NCBI GenBank assembly: GCA_002839245.1
Contig: PGXR01000044.1
Location: forward strand, 1 to 15,218
Source: Spirochaetae bacterium HGW-Spirochaetae-7
Lineage (GTDB): Bacteria; Spirochaetota; Spirochaetia; Treponematales; UBA12059
Length of the DNA stretch: 15,218 nt
Reading direction: 5' to 3'
The notes under the pieces: model-generated
Told to the model about the DNA's origin: nothing
Database searches by the model: none
The model's input: only the letters and a program-made list of their open reading frames with translations
Shown here: positions 7,445 to 13,005 of the stretch, one piece after another
How the letters are laid out: the number at the start of each line of letters is the position of its first letter
Position numbering within the stretch: position 1 is the first letter of the stretch
Position numbers and translations under genes: made by a program

Positions 7445-8442
7445 GCGGTCCAGGCCAGCAGCCTGCCCGCGGCGAGCGGCGTGACGCCGTCCAGTTCTGA
7501 AGGCACGGTCCATGGCGAGCGCGACAGGCCGAGCTTCCCCGTGTTGTACGGCAAGCCATAGAAACGGGCGCCGTTCTCCGAGACGAACGCCTCGAGCCGG
7601 TCCAGCCGCCCGGCGGCCTCGAATACCGCGGCGAGCAGGCTCATGGCGACGGGGGACGAGTAACAGCCCGCTGAGCCGGCTGCCTTGGCCGCGGGCGGAT
7701 GCGGGGCGCTGTCGCTGCCGAAAAAGAAGCGGGGCGAGCCCGCGGTCGCGGCCTGGACCAGCGCTTCGCGGTCCCTGGCGCCTTTCAGCACCGGCCTGCA
7801 GAAGTACGACGGGTCCAGCCTGTCGCCCATCATGTCGTCGATGGTGAACGCCAGGTGATGGGCGCTGATAGTCGCGGAAACCCGCTCGGGCCAGAGCTTG
7901 ACCGCGTCCACCGCGGCCGCCGTGGACAGGTGCTCGACGACTATCCTGAGTCCCCGATGATGCGCGACCATCCTGTCGACAACCGGCAGGAATGCCGCCT
8001 CGCGCTCGAGCGCCGGCGACCGGGGATCCTCGGCATGCACCGACAGCACCAGGCCAGCAGCCTCCATCGCGTCCAGCTCATCGGAGACACTGCCGGGGTC
8101 GGCGATGCCGTCGGAGGAGTTCGTCGTCGCGCCGGCCGGATAGTACTTGCCCGCCTTGGCTCCGGCGGCCGCGCAGGCGAACACCGCGTCCCGGCCCATG
8201 CCGGGAAGCAGCTTGAAGCACATAACGGGCTCGGCGTCGAAACCGGCTGCGGCCACGGCGGCCGTCACGGCCAGACGGTAGTCTGCCAGCGACCCCGCGG
8301 TGGAAAGCGGAGGAACGACGTTGGGCATCGCGAGGAAGCGGCCAAAATGCGCTGCCGTCCTTGCGACGTAGGCCGCCATGGCCTGTCCCTGGCGCAGGTG
8401 GACGTGGAAATCGTCGGGAAGGCGAATCTCGAGGTCAGCCAC
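7432..8442 (-). CDS. pyrC: Dihydroorotase (class II, PyrC type)
   Basis: Zinc amidohydrolase that interconverts carbamoyl-aspartate and dihydroorotate, the third step of pyrimidine synthesis. The 336 residues are close to E. coli PyrC. The metal and substrate residues are all present: H13 and H15 (DFHVHLRQG), K99 (carbamylated lysine in AGKYYPAGATTNS), H136 (LSVHAE), H171 (VVEHLST), D244 and H248 (FFGSDSAPHP). FCRPVLKGARDREAL (214-228) is also typical. I chose the GTG at 8442: the protein then begins right before the first strand, and GGAG lies 10 nt upstream. A longer in-frame reading to 8562 only adds translation of the antisense of the upstream gene. The start overlaps the end of the phosphatase gene by 8 nt, implying coupling. 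The last codons are duplicated beyond the stop. Confidence 0.95.
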   Translation of the reverse strand: MADLEIRLPDDFHVHLRQGQAMAAYVARTAAHFGRFLAMPNVVPPLSTAGSLADYRLAVTAAVAAAGFDAEPVMCFKLLPGMGRDAVFACAAAGAKAGKYYPAGATTNSSDGIADPGSVSDELDAMEAAGLVLSVHAEDPRSPALEREAAFLPVVDRMVAHHRGLRIVVEHLSTAAAVDAVKLWPERVSATISAHHLAFTIDDMMGDRLDPSYFCRPVLKGARDREALVQAATAGSPRFFFGSDSAPHPPAAKAAGSAGCYSSPVAMSLLAAVFEAAGRLDRLEAFVSENGARFYGLPYNTGKLGLSRSPWTVPSELDGVTPLAAGRLLAWTAARL

Positions 8443-10057
8443 CGAAGGCGAACTCCACAATGGAAACATCGTCGTCGAAAAGAGCCTTGGAAGACAGGCC
8501 GCGCACCGAGTCAACGATGCGTTTGATCGGCGAGAGGCAGGCGGGCGAGAGCAGGCACTCACGGTGATGGGCCTCGAGGAGGGTCATGAAATCTTCCCAG
8601 GCGAGCATGGTCCCGGCCGTGGTCCTGACCTCGAAAAGCCCGTCGCTGAAAAGGTACAGGTTGGAATCAGGATCGACCTGCTGGTCGAATTCGCCGAAGG
8701 CCGCCGCCTCGTCGACGCCAATCACCGGCCCGTCACCCGCAAGCTCGACGACGGCGCCGTCGGGGCCGACGAGGACTGCGGGCGGGCTGCCCGCGCCGGC
8801 ATAGCGGAGCTTCCTCGTGGACGAGTCGTAGACCCCGTACCAGATAGTGAAGAACATGTTGTTCTGGTCCTCGATGCGGAACGACCGGTTGAGCTTCGAG
8901 AGCACCGAAGACGGCGACGAATAGTCGACCCCGCCGAGCGACAGGCCGCGAAGCATGTTCATGATGGTAACGGAAAGCAGTGCGGCCTGTATGCCGTGCC
9001 CGCTCACGTCGAGGAGGTACAGGGCAAGGCGGTTCGCGTCTATGGCATGATAGAAGAAGCAGTCTCCCCCGAGGCTCAGGGATGGTATGAACTCCCAATC
9101 GGCAGCCACGCCTCGCCAGCGAAGCCTCTTGGGAAGGAGGCTCCTGACATATTCGGCGGCGTCGCGCAGCTCGCCAGCCAGGCGTTCCTGGGTATCTATC
9201 AGGCGACGGAGCGCTTCGTCATTCTCGCGTTTGTACGCTTTCTTCTCGAGGAGGCTGTCGATGCGGGCCTTGAGTATCAGGGGATTGAAGTCCCGCGGCA
9301 TGTAATCCTCGGCGCCAAGCTCGAGGCAACGGGCCATCGAAGCGGGATCGTCGAGCGCGGAAACGACGATGGTCGACATTTCACGGAGCCGCGGGTCGTC
9401 ATGGATGGCCTCGAGGAACTGGTAGCCGTTCATGCCCGGCATCATCACGTCGAGGACGACGATGTCGAACGGCGCCTCGGACAGTATCGAGAAGGCCTCG
9501 GTCCCGTTGGCCGCCTGGCAGACCACGTGTCCCTGCCGCTCGAGGTGCCTCGAGAGGATTTCCCTGTTGAAGGCGTCGTCGTCCACGACGAGGATGCGGC
9601 CGGAAACGCGACGGGCCTCCGGCTGGCTTGCCGCGCGGCTCAAGCTGGCCGAATCGGCCTTGATGGCCGAGAAGGCGTCTGCGCTTTCGAACAGGTCGGA
9701 AAGGGCATTTACGGCTTCATGAACCTTGTGGATATCCTCGAGAGCCTTGGTTCCGGCAGGCGAGAAGCGTTTGGTGGACTGGACGAGCGAGACAAGGTCA
9801 TAGATGCGCTCGTATACCTGCAGTCGCAGCACGTCGGACGGCTCCGAGCCGTCGAGGATGGAAGCAAGGTACGCCAGCACCGGCTGCCTGAGCGCTATCG
9901 CCGCAGCGCCGATCGCCTTGAAGCTCTCGTCGAGCTCAGGCGCTGTCAGCGGGCTCGAATCGCCGGCCAGCAACTCCCCGAACCCGACGACATGATTGAG
10001 TATCGTCCTCGCCTCGTGGCGGAACCTCGACCGCACGTCGTCGTCTTTCCCGTTCAT
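8435..10057 (-). CDS. Response regulator with PP2C (SpoIIE/RsbU-type) phosphatase output and a DHp-like N-terminus
   Basis: A 540-residue signalling protein in three parts. The N-terminus has an H-box-like RFRHEARTILNHVVGFGELL (11-30), resembling a histidine-kinase dimerisation domain but with no ATPase following. A receiver domain (about 152-270) has acidic D159/D160, the phospho-acceptor D203 in LDVMMPGMNG and S233. The usual switch lysine is replaced (MPRDFNP, R255). A linker helix (about 270-308) leads to the PP2C domain (about 309-538) with metal residues D332 (LGGD), D350 (LLDVSGHG), D472 (FSDG) and D529/D530 (FDDDVS), so phosphatase activity is expected. Such proteins usually dephosphorylate anti-sigma-factor antagonists in partner-switching systems; no antagonist or anti-sigma kinase is in the window. 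It lacks a clear ribosome site and starts 12 nt after a small gene, which suggests coupling. Confidence 0.93.
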   Translation of the reverse strand: MNGKDDDVRSRFRHEARTILNHVVGFGELLAGDSSPLTAPELDESFKAIGAAAIALRQPVLAYLASILDGSEPSDVLRLQVYERIYDLVSLVQSTKRFSPAGTKALEDIHKVHEAVNALSDLFESADAFSAIKADSASLSRAASQPEARRVSGRILVVDDDAFNREILSRHLERQGHVVCQAANGTEAFSILSEAPFDIVVLDVMMPGMNGYQFLEAIHDDPRLREMSTIVVSALDDPASMARCLELGAEDYMPRDFNPLILKARIDSLLEKKAYKRENDEALRRLIDTQERLAGELRDAAEYVRSLLPKRLRWRGVAADWEFIPSLSLGGDCFFYHAIDANRLALYLLDVSGHGIQAALLSVTIMNMLRGLSLGGVDYSSPSSVLSKLNRSFRIEDQNNMFFTIWYGVYDSSTRKLRYAGAGSPPAVLVGPDGAVVELAGDGPVIGVDEAAAFGEFDQQVDPDSNLYLFSDGLFEVRTTAGTMLAWEDFMTLLEAHHRECLLSPACLSPIKRIVDSVRGLSSKALFDDDVSIVEFAFGG

Positions 10058-10069
10058 GACGCCGTCAAC

Positions 10070-10204
10070 TTAGGTCTTCTCCGCGTGTTCTTCGGCATAT
10101 TTCCTGAATTCTTCTTCGGACATGGTATCCGCATAGAGCGGATACAGAGCCTCGACGAGCTCGTCCAGGGACGGAAATTTCGCGCCGTCAAGCTTGTAGG
10201 TCAT
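10070..10204 (-). CDS. Small acidic protein of 44 residues, function unknown
   Basis: A short ORF directly upstream of the phosphatase gene. Starting at the ATG at 10204 it encodes 44 residues beginning MTYKLDGAKFPSLDEL and ending SEEEFRKYAEEHAEKT: one short strand-like start, then two likely helices, strongly acidic. GGGGGAGTGG precedes the ATG with GGAG 7 nt away, and it ends 12 nt before the phosphatase ATG. An in-frame ATG at 10249 would give 59 residues, but it lies inside the proposed -10 box, so the shorter form is preferred. No family is recognised. Position suggests it either couples translation of, or acts with, the PP2C protein. Good ribosome site, non-repetitive composition and operon position argue that it is real. 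Confidence 0.65.
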   Translation of the reverse strand: MTYKLDGAKFPSLDELVEALYPLYADTMSEEEFRKYAEEHAEKT

Positions 10205-10247
10205 TTCCGCCACTCCCCCGACCCCGACCTGCGGGAATCGTTCCAGC

Positions 10248-10276
10248 ATCCTAGCCTAAGGTAACGCTTTTGGCAA
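10248..10276 (-). promoter_or_regulatory. Candidate promoter for the small gene, phosphatase and pyrC
   Basis: On the minus strand TTGCCA (10271-10276, 5/6) and TAGGAT (10248-10253, 4/6) are separated by 17 bp. The predicted start near 10241 gives a leader of about 36 nt holding the GGGGGAG ribosome site. It is arranged back to back with the plus-strand promoter at 10306-10334, as expected for a divergent intergenic region. Confidence 0.5.
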
Positions 10277-10305
10277 CAAACCGCGTAAACGTGTGGCACG
10301 CTTCC

Positions 10306-10334
10306 TTGATGCTGAACTCGCGCTTGCGTATACT
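10306..10334 (+). promoter_or_regulatory. Strong-looking promoter for the cation transporter, predicted leaderless
   Basis: TTGATG (10306-10311) and TATACT (10329-10334, 5/6) are separated by exactly 17 bp. The -10 ends 6 nt before the ATG at 10341, so transcription should start at or next to the AUG. The sequence just before the ATG has no ribosome-binding site, which agrees with a leaderless message. Confidence 0.6.
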
Positions 10335-10340
10335 CCGTCG

Positions 10341-11261
10341 ATGGATCGAAACGCTACAATACGACAGGCGGCGACCGTCAGCCTCGTCGGAAACGCCATG
10401 CTTGCGGTCGCCAAGATAGTGGTGGGTTTCCTCGCAGGATCCCTGGCGGTCGTGGGAGACGGCATCGACTCGTCCACCGACGTCGTGATATCGATAGTCG
10501 CCCTGGCCGCGTCTAACATCATCTCCAAGCCGTCGGACAAGGAACATCCCTACGGGCACGCCAGGGCGGAAACCACGGCGACGACGATCCTGGCCTTCTT
10601 CATATTCTTCGCGGGGGCGCAGCTCTTCCTCTCGACTATCCATACGTTGCGTGAAGGCGCCGCCAGGGAAATCCCCGGCGCGTTCGCCATTTGGGTGACC
10701 CTGGGCTCCATCATCGGGAAGCTCTTGCTCGCATGGTCGCAGGAAAGCGCCGGAAAGAAAACCGGTTCGACCATGCTCCAGGCCAACGCGAAGAACATGC
10801 GCAACGATGTGGTTATTTCAGTCAGCGTGCTGGTCGGCCTGGCCTTGGCGCATATCCTGCGCGCCCCGATAGCGGATTCGATAGTGGCGCTGTTCGTCGG
10901 CGCATGGGTTATGAAATCCGCGGTCGGTATTTTCAGCGAGGCGAACGACGAGATCATGGACGGCAAGGCCGATCCGGCCCTGTACCGGGCTATTTTCGAC
11001 GCTGTCCGGACTGTACCCGGCGCAGGCAATCCCCATCGGGCGCGCGTTCGAAAACTGGCGTCTCTGTACGACATCGACCTCGACATCGAGATTGACGGGC
11101 GCATTACCGTCCAGGAAGCACATGAAATCGCCCAGGCGGTCGAAGGCGCGATCAAGCAACGCATTTTCGGCGTCTACGATATCGTGGTTCACGTGGAGCC
11201 CGCAGGCGGAGGCGAGCACGAAGAACAGTATGGCCTCAACGAGAAGCGCCTCGACGAGTAA
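10341..11261 (+). CDS. Cation diffusion facilitator family transporter
   Basis: Inner-membrane divalent metal/proton antiporter exporting metal from the cytoplasm. The 306 residues fit the YiiP/FieF architecture: about six membrane segments (12-30, 36-60, 80-101, 115-132, 157-172 and 176-195) and a cytoplasmic C-terminal domain (about 205-290) ending in VYDIVVHVEP. The loop EHPYGHARAET (68-78) matches the YiiP EHSFGHGKAE loop. The transport site in segment 2 is D43-x3-D47. In segment 5 the usual H-x3-D reads N152-x3-D156, so one His ligand is replaced by Asn. This change may alter metal choice, perhaps to manganese, but that is inference. The ATG at 10341 lacks a ribosome site and sits just after a promoter. 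An in-frame start at 10293 would lie upstream of that promoter. No terminator separates it from the kinase gene downstream. Confidence 0.92.
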   Translation: MDRNATIRQAATVSLVGNAMLAVAKIVVGFLAGSLAVVGDGIDSSTDVVISIVALAASNIISKPSDKEHPYGHARAETTATTILAFFIFFAGAQLFLSTIHTLREGAAREIPGAFAIWVTLGSIIGKLLLAWSQESAGKKTGSTMLQANAKNMRNDVVISVSVLVGLALAHILRAPIADSIVALFVGAWVMKSAVGIFSEANDEIMDGKADPALYRAIFDAVRTVPGAGNPHRARVRKLASLYDIDLDIEIDGRITVQEAHEIAQAVEGAIKQRIFGVYDIVVHVEPAGGGEHEEQYGLNEKRLDE

Positions 11262-11273
11262 GCGGTCGTCATC

Positions 11274-11393
11274 ATGGACATAAGCAACCCGGTCAGCTTC
11301 GACATTCCGACGCTTTCCTCAAGCTTTTCGGGTACTTCCTGTTGCCGTCGGCGAAGACCGGGCAGGAACTCAGGTCCCGCGAGGCTGGCATGA
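11274..11393 (+). other. Short ORF or frameshifted 5' end of the histidine kinase gene
   Basis: The ATG at 11274 opens a 39-codon frame (MDISNPVSFDIPTLSSSF, then a Cys/Arg-rich half containing CCRRRR) whose TGA overlaps the kinase ATG as ATGA at 11390. Only the first 18 or so residues look protein-like. Over the same stretch the kinase frame is open and reads sensibly (FLKLFGYFLLPSAKTGQ) but has no ATG. One missing base near 11315-11335 would join the two. It is therefore either a coupling leader peptide or the true start of the kinase broken by a frameshift or assembly error. No canonical slippery site is seen. Confidence 0.4.
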
Positions 11394-12184
11394 AACGGCT
11401 CGACGATGATCGGGATGATGCTGCCGCTACCAGGGACGCGCTGATCGCCGTCATCGGGCACGACCTGCGGGCGCCGGTCTGGAGCGCCGCCCGCTATGTC
11501 CGCGGCCACCTCGTCGAGTTCGACGGTGACCTGAACTCCAAGCGCAAAAATATTGAAACCCTCGCCGAAGGCCTCGAAAGAATCTCGGGACAGCTCGATT
11601 CGCTGCTGGAATGGGCACTCTGCGCCTCCGGGCGGACGAAACTGGACTCAGTCCCCATCTCGGTCGGGGAGCTTTTCATGAAAGCGGCATCGGACGTCAC
11701 GTCGGCCGCCGCCGCCAAGAGCGTGTCTGTCGAAGTTCCGGCGGGCGATGGAGTCATAGCCGGTGACAGGCGTGCCTTGGCGACAGTCCTCAGGAACCTC
11801 CTTGAGAACGCGGTCAAGTATTCGAATGGAGGATCGACAGTACGAACGGCCATCGAACTCGGCCACGGGCCTCAAGGCGATCGGTGCCTCCTGGTCGTAG
11901 AAGACGATGGGGTAGGCATGAAGCAGGAGCAGTTGGCCAGGCTGTTCATCCCGGGGAAGACCCTGTTGACGCTCGGTACGGCAAGAGAGCAGGGCAACGG
12001 TTTCGGCCTCGCCATCAGCAAGCTGTTCGTCGAGCGCATGGGGGGAACAATGCGCGTGGAGAGCGACGTTGGCCAGGGAACGCGTTTCGTGCTCGATTTT
12101 CCCATCCCCAGCCCCGATAATGAGAAAGATTTTCACAAGCATGGATTCGTCTCCAACCAGCTCCTAAAACTCCGCCATCGTTAG
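11390..12184 (+). CDS. Short soluble sensor histidine kinase (HisKA and HATPase)
   Basis: Kinase that should autophosphorylate on H24 in the H-box IGHDLRAPV (22-30). The ATPase domain follows with an N-box LRNLLENAVKYS (134-145, N140), G1 VEDDGVGM (170-177) and G2 GNGFGLAIS (202-210), then GGTMRVESDVGQGTRFVLDFP (218-238). From the ATG at 11390 it has 264 residues, no membrane segment and almost no sensor domain, so input must come from a partner or from missing N-terminal sequence. The ATG has GAGG 5 nt upstream. The open frame extends further upstream without an ATG, and a separate frame with an ATG at 11274 may be its lost start. No response regulator follows; the nearest receiver is in the divergent PP2C gene. 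Pairing with it is speculation. It is probably transcribed with the transporter. Confidence 0.88.
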   Translation: MKRLDDDRDDAAATRDALIAVIGHDLRAPVWSAARYVRGHLVEFDGDLNSKRKNIETLAEGLERISGQLDSLLEWALCASGRTKLDSVPISVGELFMKAASDVTSAAAAKSVSVEVPAGDGVIAGDRRALATVLRNLLENAVKYSNGGSTVRTAIELGHGPQGDRCLLVVEDDGVGMKQEQLARLFIPGKTLLTLGTAREQGNGFGLAISKLFVERMGGTMRVESDVGQGTRFVLDFPIPSPDNEKDFHKHGFVSNQLLKLRHR

Positions 12185-12185
12185 T

Positions 12186-12240
12186 TCATCATAATTGCTT
12201 GATATATAGATAATTAAAATTATTTTATCAAATATATGAC
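12186..12240. promoter_or_regulatory. AT-rich inverted-repeat segment upstream of the sigma-54-like promoter
   Basis: About 55 bp of very AT-rich DNA in an otherwise GC-rich window. It contains the inner palindrome ATAATT-AA-AATTAT (12210-12223) and outer arms TTGATA (12199-12204) and TATCAA (12226-12231). TATCAA followed by ATATATG is one base away from the IHF consensus WATCAANNNNTTR. No T-run follows, so it does not look like a terminator. A role in DNA bending or activator binding for the promoter at 12253-12269 is inference. Confidence 0.4.
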
Positions 12241-12252
12241 AAACAGCAATGC

Positions 12253-12269
12253 TTGGCATGATCCATGCT
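12253..12269 (+). promoter_or_regulatory. Near-consensus sigma-54 (-24/-12) promoter
   Basis: TTGGCATG-ATCC-ATGCT matches the RpoN consensus YTGGCAYG-N4-TTGCW at every fixed position but one. The invariant GG (12255-12256) and GC (12267-12268) are separated by exactly 10 nt. Transcription would start near 12280, leaving a leader of about 65 nt before the ATG at 12345. The element also contains the small palindrome GCATG-ATC-CATGC. Confidence 0.55.
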
Positions 12270-12344
12270 AGATAGTAGGTGCCGACAATAACAGCGGCCG
12301 TCGCCAGTCGTGGCGGCGATACAGTGTATCCACAGGAGTCAATC

Positions 12345-12809
12345 ATGAAGCGAATCGTAATCGTATGCATCGTCGCGCTAGCCGCGATAGGAGCCGTATC
12401 GGCACAGGGTTTCGGAGGCGGTCCCGGCTCGATGGGCCAGCGCCCGCAGATTTCCCAGGCGCAGGCCCCACAGGTCGTATCGACAATTGAAGGCAAGCTG
12501 GCGCTGGTTCAGGGTCACCCGGGCATCGTCGTCAAGGACAAGACGTATTTCGTGCAGATTCCGATGAATCTTTATGGCTTCATCGATGGCCTCAAGGAAG
12601 GCGCTTCGGTTAAGCTCGAAGGCTACGAAGCAGCCATCCCCTTCGCACCCAACAGCTATTTCTTCCGCGTCACGACCCTGACCCTCGGCTCAAAGAGCTA
12701 TGACCTGTCGCAATTCGCCGGATTCGGCATGCGGGGCGGCTTCGGAGACCATGACGGCATGATGGGCGGCCGCGGCAACGGCTCTGGATACGGCCGAGGT
12801 CGCTGGTAA
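12345..12809 (+). CDS. Small exported Gly-rich protein with an OB-fold-like core, function unknown
   Basis: A 154-residue protein with a clean signal peptide (MKRIVIVCIVALAAIGAVSA) and predicted cleavage at A20/Q21. The mature form has a Gly/Pro/Gln-rich start (21-43) and a compact beta-rich middle (about 44-121). The middle includes VSTIEGKLALVQGHPGIVVK, TYFVQIP, LKEGASVKLEGYE and FFRVTTLTLGSKSYDL, a pattern like a small OB-type beta-barrel. A flexible tail (125-154) is rich in Gly with His, Asp, Met and Arg (GDHDGMMGGRG). The tail could bind metal or nucleic acid, but nothing proves it. AGGAG lies 6 nt before the ATG, and an upstream in-frame start at 12279 lacks such a site. It is a single-gene unit between a sigma-54-like promoter and a terminator. 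No family is recognised. Confidence 0.85.
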   Translation: MKRIVIVCIVALAAIGAVSAQGFGGGPGSMGQRPQISQAQAPQVVSTIEGKLALVQGHPGIVVKDKTYFVQIPMNLYGFIDGLKEGASVKLEGYEAAIPFAPNSYFFRVTTLTLGSKSYDLSQFAGFGMRGGFGDHDGMMGGRGNGSGYGRGRW

Positions 12810-12850
12810 GCTACGTTCGCGGCGCTGAACAGGGCGACGACGGATATCGA

Positions 12851-12892
12851 GACGCCCCGGATGCCGACTGGCGTCCGGGACGTATTTTTTTT
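12851..12892 (+). terminator. Rho-independent terminator after the small exported protein gene
   Basis: A 10-bp stem, CCCGGATGCC (12856-12865) with GGCGTCCGGG (12870-12879), has one G-U pair and the loop GACT. After 5 nt it is followed by a run of eight T (12885-12892). It ends the 12345-12809 unit and insulates the PRPP synthetase promoter. Confidence 0.9.
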
Positions 12893-12945
12893 ACATCAAT
12901 CCCGCGACGTCCGCACGCCGGCCGGAGCCGCAGGACAGCTTCGCC

Positions 12946-12974
12946 TTGACCAAAAGACGCGACGCGGGTATCCT
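12946..12974 (+). promoter_or_regulatory. Candidate sigma-70-type promoter for the PRPP synthetase gene
   Basis: TTGACC (12946-12951, 5/6) and TATCCT (12969-12974, 4/6) are separated by 17 bp, just after the terminator. Transcription would begin near 12981, giving a leader of about 25 nt. A TTG that could be read as an in-frame start coincides with this -35 box, so the start must be downstream. Confidence 0.55.
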
Positions 12975-13005
12975 GTATCTACCCCTCCCATCAAAGGCGC
13001 AAGCG

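Noticed and set aside
8443..8562. N-terminal extension of pyrC
   Set aside because: The extra 40 residues are an out-of-frame reading of the phosphatase C-terminus. The GTG at 8442 matches the known N-terminus of PyrC.
8378..10264. 628-codon open frame on the plus strand
   Set aside because: It is antisense to the PP2C gene and the start of pyrC, an effect of GC-rich codon use. The product has no motifs, and the minus-strand genes have all their catalytic residues.
12946..13005. TTG start giving 20 more residues to the PRPP synthetase
   Set aside because: The TTG is part of the proposed -35 box and lacks a ribosome site; the ATG at 13006 is better.
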